Assembly: GCA_026389845.1 (NCBI GenBank)
Contig: JAPLHB010000033.1
Span: 1-37,969, forward strand
Reading direction: 5' to 3'
DNA length: 37,969 bases
From: Chloroflexota bacterium
GTDB lineage: Bacteria > Chloroflexota > Anaerolineae > CG2-30-64-16
Numbering within the stretch: position 1 is the first letter of the stretch; every line of letters begins with the position of its first letter. A program made the position numbers and the translations under genes. The notes beneath the pieces were generated by a model. That model was not told the DNA's origin and searched no databases. It was given only the letters and a program-made list of their open reading frames with translations. Of the stretch, positions 15,907 through 22,774 are shown in pieces.

Positions 15907-16476
15907 TCAGTTGCACGCTTCGAACGCCGGTAGATGGCTGTTCAGCGAGGCCGCTTGCAGATTGGCGAAGACTTGCAAGATGTCGGCGTTGTCCACCGCC
16001 GGCTTCAGGGTGTCGTACAGCGCCGCGTCCGCAATCTCGGCCGCCACGCCGGTCTGGCAGGCGGCGGCCACGGTGCTCCAGCTTGGTGTGCTCGCCAGGC
16101 CGGGGTTCGCCGGCACGGCCAAGCCATACTTCGTGAAGAGTCGGGCCAGCGCGTTGATGTGCTGTTGCTCCGCACGGGCGATCTGGCTGAACGGGATAAT
16201 GCTTCCGAACTGTGCGATCGCCGCCCCGTAGGTGTTCAACGCCCCGTACTCCTCGTTGATGGCTTCATTCAGAGCCGCCACTTCGGCAGCATCCAGCGAA
16301 GTGACCGGCGTGCGCCAGGCCGTACTCGCCGCCGGCGCCGTTGTCTGGCTGGTCGGTCCGCCGTAGCGATCCAACTCGGTAGCCGAAGCCGCGCCCGTCA
16401 ACGTTCCGACCAACAATCCACCGATCACGAGCGCCGCCGCGCCCATACGTGCCCACTTGCTCTGCTTGATATTCAT
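15907..16476 (-). CDS. Secreted DUF2202 ferritin-like protein
   Basis: A 189-residue protein with a signal peptide (hydrophobic core AALVIGGLLVGTLTGAASA), then a four-helix ferritin-like domain. The diiron-type motifs are NEEYGALNTYGAAIAQFG and ARAEQQHINALARLF, giving the Glu...Glu-x2-His ligands, with a second pair later in the helix bundle. The start was set at 16476, after AGGAGCG; longer frames read through hairpin repeats. Ferritin-like proteins outside the membrane could bind iron or detoxify oxidants. Role here is inferred only. It is 44 nt from the next gene and probably in the same transcription unit. Confidence 0.75.
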   Translation of the reverse strand: MNIKQSKWARMGAAALVIGGLLVGTLTGAASATELDRYGGPTSQTTAPAASTAWRTPVTSLDAAEVAALNEAINEEYGALNTYGAAIAQFGSIIPFSQIARAEQQHINALARLFTKYGLAVPANPGLASTPSWSTVAAACQTGVAAEIADAALYDTLKPAVDNADILQVFANLQAASLNSHLPAFEACN

Positions 16477-16509
16477 GGTATCGCTCCTTATTTTCTGAGT
16501 GTGTGTCTT

Positions 16510-16544
16510 CACGTGCCTGGCACTTGCGAAGTGCCAGGCACGTG
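16510..16544. repeat. Perfect inverted repeat, 16-bp arms
   Basis: Arms CACGTGCCTGGCACTT (16510-16525) and its complement (16529-16544) are separated by GCG, so a hairpin can form on either strand. It lies in the 5' region of the ferritin-like gene. Confidence 0.9.
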
Positions 16545-16644
16545 GGTGTAAGATCATCAACTTACGCCCTGAGTATAACAAGGACGTTTGAAGGGATCGT
16601 GAAGGGGGGGTGCGAAACCGGCGAACTTTTCCTCGCCAACACGA

Positions 16645-16679
16645 AGACTGCACCACCGGCACTGCCGGTGGTGCAGTCT
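16645..16679. repeat. Perfect inverted repeat, 17-bp arms with 1-nt centre
   Basis: Left arm AGACTGCACCACCGGCA (16645-16661) is fully complementary to 16663-16679 around a single C, giving an almost uninterrupted palindrome. It is intergenic, with no T-run. Confidence 0.9.
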
Positions 16680-16851
16680 GGTTGACGCTGCACCGGAAAT
16701 CTATAGTCCGTGGATACGCACTTTCCACAACGGGGATTCCACGCGTCTCTTCAGCCGTCAAATTCGCCAGGGCGCACGAGGATAGCGCAAAACCGGCGGT
16801 GAGCTACGCGCCTTGAGCTTTTTGCGCCGCTGCGGCGTGCGACTTAAACAC

Positions 16852-16884
16852 CGGAGCGGACGGGTCGCAGTCCCGTCCGCTCCG
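16852..16884. repeat. Inverted repeat, 13-bp arms
   Basis: Left arm CGGAGCGGACGGG (16852-16864) pairs perfectly with 16872-16884 across a 7-nt loop. It is the third of four hairpins in the 496-nt gene-free stretch 16477-16972. Confidence 0.85.
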
Positions 16885-16901
16885 TATTACAGAGGAATTC
16901 C

Positions 16902-16957
16902 CAGGTCTGCGCTGGCGGCAACCGCGCGTGAGCGCGGTTGCCGCCAGCGCAGACCTG
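16902..16957. repeat. Perfect inverted repeat, 26-bp arms
   Basis: Two 26-nt arms (16902-16927 and 16932-16957, outer bases CAGGTCTGCGCTGG) are perfectly complementary around GTGA. It is the strongest hairpin in the window. It ends 16 nt beyond the stop codon of the XRE-cupin gene and so may stabilise or terminate that minus-strand RNA. No T-run is present. Confidence 0.92.
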
Positions 16958-16972
16958 ACCCTGCCCAAGGGC

Positions 16973-17584
16973 CTAACCGATATGGGTTACCGAAGGATAC
17001 TCGGTGAAGTGCCGGGGGGCCGGATCTTGCAGCCCACCGGGCGCCTGCAACACCAGGAGCAACCGTGCGGTCTCCGTGCCTGGATTGCGCCAGTAGTGCG
17101 GCAAATCCGCCTCGAACAGCAGGAGGTCGCCGGGGTGCAACAGATAGACCACCCCGTCAACGGTGTATTCCACGCCCCCTGCCAGGCAACAGACCAGTTC
17201 ATGCCCCGCATGGACGACCTGCTCCCGGCCAGTATCAGCTTGCGGGGCGAGGGTGACGCAGAACGGTTCCATCTGCTGACCGTCCAGCCTGGCGCCCAAG
17301 CCCTCGATTACCAACCCCCTGCTGGTGATCGCCGGCCGTTCTCCTGCGCGGGTATGGATCACGCGCGCCTCGGCCGTGCCCTCGAAGAAATAGCCCATCT
17401 TGACCTTGAGCGCTCCGGCCAGCCGCTGCAACGTCGCGACGCTGGGCGAGATTTCGTTCCGTTCGATCAGTGAGATCGCGTTGGGCGAGAGGCCGGCCAG
17501 CTCAGCCAACTCGCGCTGCGACAGCTCGCGCTCTTTGCGCAGGCCGTGGAGCCGAGCGCCCAGGGAGAATTTGAGATCAGCCAT
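16973..17584 (-). CDS. XRE-family HTH regulator with cupin sensor domain
   Basis: A 203-residue transcription regulator. Residues 8-65 form an XRE helix-turn-helix (GARLHGLRKERELSQRELAE, SPNAISLIERNEISPSVATL). The C-terminal cupin domain has HAGHELVCCLAGGVEYTVDG and LHPGDLLLFEADLPHYWRNPG, the two cupin motifs with metal-type histidines. Such proteins (SinR/HipB-cupin type) sense small molecules. A TTGACA/TATACT promoter with the shared inverted repeat lies upstream at 17652-17697. A decayed copy of the same protein is found at 19421-19757. It is transcribed toward the ferritin-like gene but separated by the hairpin cluster. Confidence 0.88.
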   Translation of the reverse strand: MADLKFSLGARLHGLRKERELSQRELAELAGLSPNAISLIERNEISPSVATLQRLAGALKVKMGYFFEGTAEARVIHTRAGERPAITSRGLVIEGLGARLDGQQMEPFCVTLAPQADTGREQVVHAGHELVCCLAGGVEYTVDGVVYLLHPGDLLLFEADLPHYWRNPGTETARLLLVLQAPGGLQDPAPRHFTEYPSVTHIG

Positions 17585-17651
17585 GCTCTATCGTCAGGTG
17601 TCAGAAGAAAGCTATCCGATGCCAGTTCGGAATCACACAAACATCGGAGCA

Positions 17652-17679
17652 AGTATAGCCTGTCTGTGGCAGTTGTCAA
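17652..17679 (-). promoter_or_regulatory. Promoter of the XRE-cupin regulator
   Basis: On the minus strand, TTGACA (17679-17674), a 16-nt spacer and TATACT (17657-17652) are followed by the gene start 68 nt downstream. The -35 box is one half of the operator-like inverted repeat at 17671-17697. Confidence 0.7.
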
Positions 17680-17697
17680 CTAATAAACTTGACGACT
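17671..17697. promoter_or_regulatory. Operator-like inverted repeat, copy A
   Basis: AGTTGTCAA (17671-17679) and TTGACGACT (17689-17697) are inverted with one mismatch around the 9-nt centre CTAATAAAC. The element at 18484-18512 has the same half-site core, the same spacing and a centre differing at a single base, so a common dimeric regulator is likely. Candidates are the XRE-cupin or PocR proteins. Confidence 0.7.
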
Positions 17698-17729
17698 CGG
17701 AGATCGAATTGCGTCTGAACGAGGATAGG

Positions 17730-18425
17730 CTATTGGGAGCACTCGCCTGGCAGACAGCCCCGCTTGAGCCATTCGTACAACCGCGCAAAGATGTCGTCGG
17801 CGATGTTGTCGGCGCTGTGTTCGTTGATCGTGGCGGCGGTGCTGCGCATCTGCGTCAACTCCTGAGCGAGCGGATCGTTTAGGCCGGCCAGCGCAGGCCC
17901 GGAGGCGTTGCCCTGAGCGAATACCCCATGACAGGTCGAGCACTTCTTGCAGGTCCAGATGGTCATGGCCATCATCTCTTGCACTTGAGGCAGTTGGCTG
18001 GTGGGAGTAACGACCGAAGATGACACCACCTGGGCCTGCGAAACCAGGGTGCGCACCCAGGCATAAATGTCGTATGTGCTTTGATCGGGCAAGGCGGCTT
18101 CATCATAGGCTGGCTTGTGCGGGGAAGCCGTCCGTGTCGTGTGCAGGAACTCAGCGTACGACAGCTTTGTTGCAGCTAATTGTGGTCCGACCCCGCCCAG
18201 TGCCAAGGGGCCGTGGCAGGCCATGCACTGCGCGGCTTGCCACGCAGCCTGGCCATGATCGGGGTTGGGAATGCTGATGACGGTCGCCGGCGCGGTGTTG
18301 GCAGGGGTCGAGGTCGGCGTAATGCTGGTAGCGGGAGCGGAAGCCGGCACTGGCAGCGTTTGGCAGGCGCTGAACCCTAAGCCTGCCAGCAGTAGCAACA
18401 CGGCAAACTTCAAGTATGCTTTCAT
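17730..18425 (-). CDS. Diheme cytochrome c lipoprotein
   Basis: A 231-residue exported lipoprotein. The signal peptide ends in a lipobox (GLGFSAC, lipidated C21) and is followed by a Thr/Pro-rich linker. Two heme sites are present: CMACH (67-71) in a domain with GGVGPQLAATKLS, and CSTCH (162-166) preceded by an additional CKK cysteine. Met residues near the second site could be axial ligands. It is a candidate electron shuttle on the outer face of the membrane for the bc complex or the hydrogenase. Strong AAGGAG ribosome site. It is expressed from the minus-strand half of the bidirectional promoter at 18.5 kb. Confidence 0.88.
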   Translation of the reverse strand: MKAYLKFAVLLLLAGLGFSACQTLPVPASAPATSITPTSTPANTAPATVISIPNPDHGQAAWQAAQCMACHGPLALGGVGPQLAATKLSYAEFLHTTRTASPHKPAYDEAALPDQSTYDIYAWVRTLVSQAQVVSSSVVTPTSQLPQVQEMMAMTIWTCKKCSTCHGVFAQGNASGPALAGLNDPLAQELTQMRSTAATINEHSADNIADDIFARLYEWLKRGCLPGECSQ

Positions 18426-18464
18426 CGGGGTCTCCTTACCACCAAATCCATGCTAATATGTTGT

Positions 18465-18493
18465 ACAATATCACGATTACGCGGTCTTGTCAA
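18465..18493 (-). promoter_or_regulatory. Promoter of the diheme cytochrome gene
   Basis: Minus strand: TTGACA (18493-18488), 17-nt spacer, TATTGT (18470-18465). The -35 box is the left half of the palindrome at 18484-18512, shared with the divergent regulator promoter. Confidence 0.75.
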
Positions 18494-18512
18494 CTAATAT
18501 ACTTGACAAGAC
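18484..18512. promoter_or_regulatory. Operator-like palindrome, copy B, in a divergent promoter
   Basis: GTCTTGTCAA (18484-18493) and TTGACAAGAC (18503-18512) are perfectly inverted around CTAATATAC. Both arms contain the -35 hexamers of opposite promoters. Binding of one dimer could block both directions at once, coupling the cytochrome gene to its neighbouring PocR regulator. Confidence 0.8.
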
Positions 18513-18531
18513 GTGCAAACTGGAGTAACCT
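18503..18531 (+). promoter_or_regulatory. Promoter of the second PocR-type regulator
   Basis: Plus strand: TTGACA (18503-18508), 17-nt spacer, TAACCT (18526-18531). With a start at 18579, the leader would be about 40 nt. Confidence 0.7.
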
Positions 18532-18578
18532 CAGGTCGAGAAGAGCGATTATTCATGTTGCCTCAGAAGAGGGAGCAG

Positions 18579-19322
18579 ATGGAGAGACTCCTCACGATAC
18601 GACAGCTCCAGGAGCAACTGCAGGTTGACCGCATGACGATCTATCGCATGCTCAGCAGCGGGCGGCTGAACGGCGTCAAAGTCGGCGGCCAGTGGCGCTT
18701 TCGCGAAGATGATATCAGACAGATCGTCGCCCCTCAAGCAGGCGTAAGCGGCGCCTCTCCTGTCAGGCAGCCCACGCTGCCGCTGCCCTGCTGGCAGGCC
18801 ATGCAGCAGTTTTTCAGCGCAGCAGCCGAGGTCGCTGCTATCATCGTCGACCCCCATGGCCAGCCGCTCACGGATTTCACCGACGGCTGCGCCTTCTGCA
18901 GCTTGATTCTGGCCTCCGCAGCCGGCCGTCAACGCTGCGTCAAGTCGTGGGCTGCTCTCGCTGACGGCATGAACAGCGCGCCCCGTCTCCACCATTGCCA
19001 TGCTGGCCTGCGCTTGGCACGCGCGACCATCCACGTTGATGATGCACCGCTGGCTGCCGTCGTCGCCGGCCAGGCGCTGAGCGACGCTGACCCGACCAAC
19101 GGGCAGCCGGAGCGCTTGGCGGAGTTGGCCGAGGCGTGCGACCTTTCCTTGCCGCGCCTGCAAGCAGCATACCCGACGATCCGCCGACTCGGCCCTGCTC
19201 ACCTGGATAAGATGCTCCGCCTGCTGGGGATCCTGGGTGTGGCTGCGAGCCGTATCGGCAGCGAACGCCAGCAACTGATCTCGAAACTCGACAGGATCGC
19301 TCAGATCGCGATGGAGAGCTGA
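18579..19322 (+). CDS. Second excisionase-HTH plus PocR-domain regulator
   Basis: A 247-residue paralogue of the regulator at 10804-11595. Its N-terminal winged helix has LLTIRQLQEQLQVDRMTIYR and VGGQWRFREDDI. Its PocR domain has GCAFCSLIL, RCVKSWAAL and LHHCHAGLRLARA, keeping the Cys/His pattern but with fewer cysteines in the first cluster than its paralogue (CSRCSRFC). I chose ATG 18579, preceded by GAGGGAG, because it aligns with the paralogue; an ATG at 18555 is an alternative. It is transcribed divergently from the diheme cytochrome gene. Autoregulation through the palindrome at 18484-18512 is inferred. Confidence 0.82.
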   Translation: MERLLTIRQLQEQLQVDRMTIYRMLSSGRLNGVKVGGQWRFREDDIRQIVAPQAGVSGASPVRQPTLPLPCWQAMQQFFSAAAEVAAIIVDPHGQPLTDFTDGCAFCSLILASAAGRQRCVKSWAALADGMNSAPRLHHCHAGLRLARATIHVDDAPLAAVVAGQALSDADPTNGQPERLAELAEACDLSLPRLQAAYPTIRRLGPAHLDKMLRLLGILGVAASRIGSERQQLISKLDRIAQIAMES

Positions 19323-19420
19323 CCTGCAGCCGGAGAAGGTTGCGTGGCGGCGCTTCCTCGGAGTCTCAGCGAGGGCCGTCGGCTGGTCCGCCACAAAATG
19401 GCCGGCACGGATAACCGCCA

Positions 19421-19757
19421 TCAGCCCAGGTATGTCACCGAAGGATAGTCGGCGAAATGCCGCCGCGCCGGTTCTTGCGCCCCGGTCGCTGCTTGGAGTA
19501 CCAGCAGCAAGCGGGCCTCCACATCGTCGGGATTGCCCCAGCGGTGCGGCAAGTCCACTTCGAACAGCAAGATATCTCCAGCCGCCAACAGGTAGACGGC
19601 GCCGTCAATTTCGTATTGCACGCGACCTGCCAGGCAGCAGACGAACTCGTGGCCAGAGGGTGCGCCACTTGTCCCGCGTCCATGTCCCCATGGGGCGCCA
19701 AGGCGATGAGAAAGGGCTCCATCGGTTGGTCATCCAGGTGCGCGTCCAGCCCTCAAT
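19421..19757 (-). pseudogene. Decayed cupin half of an XRE-cupin regulator
   Basis: Two frames together reproduce the C-terminal cupin of the protein at 16973-17584. The pieces are LDAHLDDQPMEPFLIALAPH, then after a one-base shift near 19665 GHEFVCCLAGRVQYEIDG, AAGDILLFEVDLPHRWGNP and the same closing FADYPSVTYLG. About 11 bases are also missing near 19746 relative to the intact copy, and the whole HTH is gone. The remnant abuts the AT-rich promoter of the PadR gene. Its broken state is clear from the alignment of the two copies. Confidence 0.82.
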
Positions 19758-19818
19758 GGTAAATCAAGTATATTATTAGTAATATCCCAAAATGAGATCA
19801 TTTTTAACAATATACTTA

Positions 19819-19847
19819 TTGACATTCCGCACATATGGTGATATTAT
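19819..19847 (+). promoter_or_regulatory. Promoter of the PadR-led operon
   Basis: TTGACA (19819-19824), 17-nt spacer and TATTAT (19842-19847) lie in a conspicuously AT-rich patch about 40 nt before the GTG start at 19886. Close upstream, AACAATATACTTATTGAC partly resembles the AATATACTTGAC core of the operator-like palindrome, so related control is possible. Confidence 0.75.
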
Positions 19848-19885
19848 TGACTCTGACAGACTGAAAGATATCGGAGGTAAATACC

Positions 19886-20326
19886 GTGCCGAGAGGACGT
19901 TGGGGACGAGGGGGGGGCTTCGGTGGCGGCGCGTGCCCGCGACGGATCGCGCGTTTCCTGGAGCCGTGCCTGCTGCTATTGCTGCGCGGCGACGCGACCC
20001 ACGGTTACAACCTGCTGGACGCGCTGCGCCAATTTGGCTTCACCCCGGGCACGGTGGATGCCAGCGTGGTCTACCGCATCCTGCGCGAGATGGAGGAGGC
20101 CGGCTGGGTCAGCTCGCAGTGGGACACGGCCGGCTCCGGGCCGCCGCGGCGCGTTTACACCGTGACGCCGGACGGCGAAGAGTACCTGGCCGCATGGATC
20201 AACGATCTGCGCAGCACGCGCGACGAGATCGATCAGTTCATCGAGACCTACACGCGGCACGAGGCAGGGCGGGGTTCGGCTGGGCCGGAAAAGGGGGCCG
20301 GGGAGGGCGATCATGTACCGGGTTGA
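19886..20326 (+). CDS. PadR-family transcriptional regulator
   Basis: A 146-residue winged-helix regulator starting at GTG after a strong GGAGGT site. After a Gly/Arg-rich N-terminus come LEPCLLLLLRGDATHGYNLLDAL, VDASVVYRILREMEEAGWVS and RRVYTVTPDGEEYLAAW, the full PadR winged helix, then a dimerisation helix. The 3' end overlaps the ferredoxin gene by 14 nt. PadR proteins are usually local repressors; as the first gene of the ORP/Qmo block it probably controls it. The inducer is unknown. Confidence 0.88.
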   Translation: MPRGRWGRGGGFGGGACPRRIARFLEPCLLLLLRGDATHGYNLLDALRQFGFTPGTVDASVVYRILREMEEAGWVSSQWDTAGSGPPRRVYTVTPDGEEYLAAWINDLRSTRDEIDQFIETYTRHEAGRGSAGPEKGAGEGDHVPG

Positions 20327-20810
20327 TGCAGCAACCTGCACCGGCTGCGGTGATTGCGTGGAGGCGTGCCCGGCCGGAGCGATCGCATTGGTGGCCGGGC
20401 GGGCGCATATCGCCGAGGCGCGCTGTACCGGCTGTGGAAGTTGCGCCGATGCGTGCCCGCAAGGCGCCATCGTGATGGCTGATGCCGTCAACCCTGCCTA
20501 CGCGGTCATCAAACCTGGGGCGAGCATGTTGGCGGTTGTCCCTGCAGCGCCTTCCGTAGAGGCCGCAAGCTTCACACACTGGCCCGCGGCCGAGGTTCTG
20601 CCAGCCGTGACTTGGCGCCGCCGGCTCTGGCCGATGATCGGCGGCGCGCTCGTCTGGGCAACGCGCGAGCTGCTGCCCGAGGTCATCGCTGCCTGGCGGG
20701 CTTCCCACGCTGGCGTCTCGCAACCGATAAGCTTCAAGCCGGACGCATCCGTTCGGCGCACGTCAACGGCCCGGCGCAATGGCCACCGATATCGGTGGGG
20801 CCGCGCCTGA
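20313..20810 (+). CDS. 2[4Fe-4S] ferredoxin-domain protein
   Basis: A 165-residue protein with two complete cluster motifs near the N-terminus (CTGCGDCVEACP at about residues 9-20 and CTGCGSCADACP at about 38-49). Its C-terminal hundred residues contain one moderately hydrophobic helix (WPMIGGALVWATREL) and a basic, poorly conserved tail. The tail reads into the repeat region at 20783-20844, so the natural C-terminus may be shorter. It is a candidate electron donor within the operon. It starts inside the PadR gene, suggesting coupled translation. Confidence 0.78.
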   Translation: MYRVDAATCTGCGDCVEACPAGAIALVAGRAHIAEARCTGCGSCADACPQGAIVMADAVNPAYAVIKPGASMLAVVPAAPSVEAASFTHWPAAEVLPAVTWRRRLWPMIGGALVWATRELLPEVIAAWRASHAGVSQPISFKPDASVRRTSTARRNGHRYRWGRA

Positions 20811-20844
20811 CCAATCTACCAGTCACCGATATACCAATCTACCA
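20783..20844. repeat. Palindrome and direct repeats between ferredoxin and NifX-like genes
   Basis: A perfect 16-bp palindrome CCACCGATATCGGTGG (20783-20798) is followed by two exact direct copies of ACCAATCTACCA (20810-20821 and 20833-20844). The first part overlaps the ferredoxin 3' end. Confidence 0.75.
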
Positions 20845-20860
20845 ACACACGGAGGTTTTC

Positions 20861-21241
20861 ATGCGCATCGCAGTTTCCACAGAGACCAACGCCGGCCTAG
20901 ACGCGCCGGTCGCGGGCCACTTCGGGCGTTGCCCGTTCTTTACCCTGATTGACCTGGAAGCGGAGCAGATCCAGGCCGTTCAAGTGGTTACCAATCCATA
21001 CTTCCTGGCGCATGAGCCGGGGCAGGTGCCGCAGTTTGTCCACAGCCAAAACGTCAACGTCATGCTGACGGGCGGCATGGGTGGCCGAGCGGCGGCGTTC
21101 TTCGAGGAGTATGGCATCCGGCCGGTCACCGGCGCGTCGGGCACCGTGCGCCAGGCGCTGGAATGCTTCCAGCGCGGTGAGCTGGGCGGCTATGCGCCAT
21201 GCAGCGAAAGTGTGGCGCACGGCCACGGCGGATCACATTGA
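20861..21241 (+). CDS. NifX/NifB-type (DIM cofactor) protein, ORP-like
   Basis: A 126-residue single-domain protein of the dinitrogenase iron-molybdenum-cofactor fold. The start RIAVSTETNAGLDAPVAGHFGRCPFF is the family signature, followed by VNVMLTGGMGGRAAAFFEEYG, a GASGTVRQALE segment and a His/Gly-rich end. Members include NifX, NafY and the orange protein ORP, which binds a Mo-Cu sulfide cluster in Desulfovibrio. No nif genes are here, and neighbouring Mrp and MinD/ferredoxin ATPases match ORP loci instead. The ATG has GGAGG upstream. Confidence 0.85.
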   Translation: MRIAVSTETNAGLDAPVAGHFGRCPFFTLIDLEAEQIQAVQVVTNPYFLAHEPGQVPQFVHSQNVNVMLTGGMGGRAAAFFEEYGIRPVTGASGTVRQALECFQRGELGGYAPCSESVAHGHGGSH

Positions 21242-21292
21242 GCTTGCAACAGGGCGGAGCCTCGGCAGCCTCGCCGCAGGAAGGATCAAACC

Positions 21293-22366
21293 ATGGTATC
21301 TGAGCATGAAGTGCGTGCCGCGCTGGCTGCGGTGATGGACCCCGAGTTGGGGCGAAACATCGTTGACTTGGGCATGGTGCGCGACGTGGCGCTGGCCGAC
21401 GGTCGGGTCACCTTTACCCTGGCCCTGACCACCCTGGCCTGCCCGTTGAAGGAGCAGATCGAGAGGAACGCCAGGCTGGCCGTGCTCGCTCTGCCGGATG
21501 TCCAGTCCGTGGACATCCAACTGGGCGAGATGACCGCGCAGGAGAAGGCCAGGCTGCACGGCGGCGAGCAACCTGAGGGGCTGGCAGAGAAGCTCAATCA
21601 CGTCAAGCACGTGATTGCGGTGATGAGCGGCAAGGGCGGGGTGGGCAAGTCGTTGGTCGCCGGGCTGCTGGCGACGAGCCTGCGCCGCAGTGGGTATCAG
21701 GTAGGTGTGCTGGACGCGGACATCACCGGCCCCAGCATCCCCAAGATGTTCTTCCCCAACGGCGCGCGACCCGGATCAAGCCCGCTTGCCATCCTGCCCG
21801 CGGAGACGCGTACCGGCATCCGGGTGATGTCCATCAACCTGCTGCTGGAGGCCGAAGACCAGGCCGTGATCTGGCGCGGGCCGCTGATCAGCGGCGTCAT
21901 CCGCCAGTTCTGGACCGACGTGCTGTGGGGTGAGCTGGATTACCTGGTGGTGGATCTGCCGCCCGGCACCTCCGATGCCTCCCTGACGGTGCTCCAGTCG
22001 CTGCCGATGAGCGGCGTGCTGCTGGTCACGTCGCCGCAAGACCTGGCCGGCATGGTGGTGCGCAAAGCCGCCCAGATGGTGCAGCAAATGGGTGTGCCCA
22101 TCTTGGGCCTGGTCGAAAACATGAGCTACTTCGTGTGTCCCGATACGGGCAAGCAGCACGAGATCTTCGGCGCCAGCCGGGCCGACAGGATGGCCGCGCG
22201 GCTGGGCGTGCCGTTCCTCGGCCGGCTGCCGATTGATCCGCGCATCGCCACGTTGTGCGACGCAGGGCAGATCGAGTTCTACGCGGCTGAGGCTTTCCAG
22301 GCCATCGCCGAGCAGGTCGTGAAATTGGCGCCGGGGGCGCGTCAGCCCGCGGCGCCGCCAGCCTGA
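21293..22366 (+). CDS. mrp: Mrp/NBP35-family P-loop ATPase with DUF59 N-terminal domain
   Basis: A 357-residue iron-sulfur cluster carrier ATPase. Residues 5-95 are a MIP18/DUF59 domain (VMDPELGRNIVDLGMV). The deviant Walker A MSGKGGVGKS follows at about 107-116, then LDADITGPSIPKMF and DLPPGTSDASL. The C-terminal CxxC that usually holds a bridging cluster reads VCPDTGKQHEIFG, with one cysteine only, so cluster binding may differ or use another residue. It is the standard companion of NifX-like proteins and MinD ATPases in anaerobes. RBS AGGAAGG. Confidence 0.93.
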   Translation: MVSEHEVRAALAAVMDPELGRNIVDLGMVRDVALADGRVTFTLALTTLACPLKEQIERNARLAVLALPDVQSVDIQLGEMTAQEKARLHGGEQPEGLAEKLNHVKHVIAVMSGKGGVGKSLVAGLLATSLRRSGYQVGVLDADITGPSIPKMFFPNGARPGSSPLAILPAETRTGIRVMSINLLLEAEDQAVIWRGPLISGVIRQFWTDVLWGELDYLVVDLPPGTSDASLTVLQSLPMSGVLLVTSPQDLAGMVVRKAAQMVQQMGVPILGLVENMSYFVCPDTGKQHEIFGASRADRMAARLGVPFLGRLPIDPRIATLCDAGQIEFYAAEAFQAIAEQVVKLAPGARQPAAPPA

Positions 22367-22381
22367 AAGGAGTGGTGTGAC

Positions 22382-22708
22382 ATGCCAGGAGGAGATCGTA
22401 CTGGCCCCTGGGGGGCCGGCCCACAGACCGGCCGGAGCCGCGGTTACTGCGCCGGTTACGATGCGCCGGGGTACGCGGCCGCCACCCCCGGCCGGGGGCG
22501 GCGGCTCGGCTGCGACTGGCGTAACAGGTACTACGCGACCGGGTTGCCGCGTTGGGCGCGGCCGGAATTCGCCCCGCCGGCGCCGGCTCCCGAAACGGAG
22601 TTGGCGGGCCTGAAGGCGCAGGCTGTTGAGCTCCGCGCTCAGCTCGACGCCGTCGCTGGCCGCATCGAGGCGATCGCAGGGCGCAACGCCGCGGAAGTGG
22701 CGCAATAG
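22382..22708 (+). CDS. DUF5320 family protein
   Basis: A 108-residue protein with the typical DUF5320 N-terminus (MPGGDRTGPWGAGPQTGRS, then GYCAGYDAPG), a Gly/Arg-rich middle and a C-terminal coiled-coil-like helix (ETELAGLKAQAVELRAQLDA). Such proteins accompany Mrp and NifX-like genes in many anaerobes; function is unknown. The gene starts 15 nt after mrp with AAAGGAG upstream. Confidence 0.8.
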   Translation: MPGGDRTGPWGAGPQTGRSRGYCAGYDAPGYAAATPGRGRRLGCDWRNRYYATGLPRWARPEFAPPAPAPETELAGLKAQAVELRAQLDAVAGRIEAIAGRNAAEVAQ

Positions 22709-22719
22709 TTGCACGGATT

Positions 22720-22752
22720 AGACCTTCGAGGTCTCGCAGACCTCGAAGGTCT
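22720..22752. repeat. Inverted repeat (AGACCTTCGAGGTCT family), copy 2
   Basis: Arms identical to those at 1784-1816, with spacer CGC instead of GCG; the element as a whole is the reverse complement of copy 1. It sits in the 66-nt gap between the DUF5320 and zinc-ribbon genes. Confidence 0.9.
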
Positions 22753-22774
22753 GCCTGCCAAACGGAGGTGACAC

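Noticed and set aside
16500..16960. CRISPR array or attachment site in the hairpin-rich stretch
   Set aside because: The four inverted repeats differ in sequence and have no regular direct-repeat and spacer pattern, and no integrase or cas gene is near.
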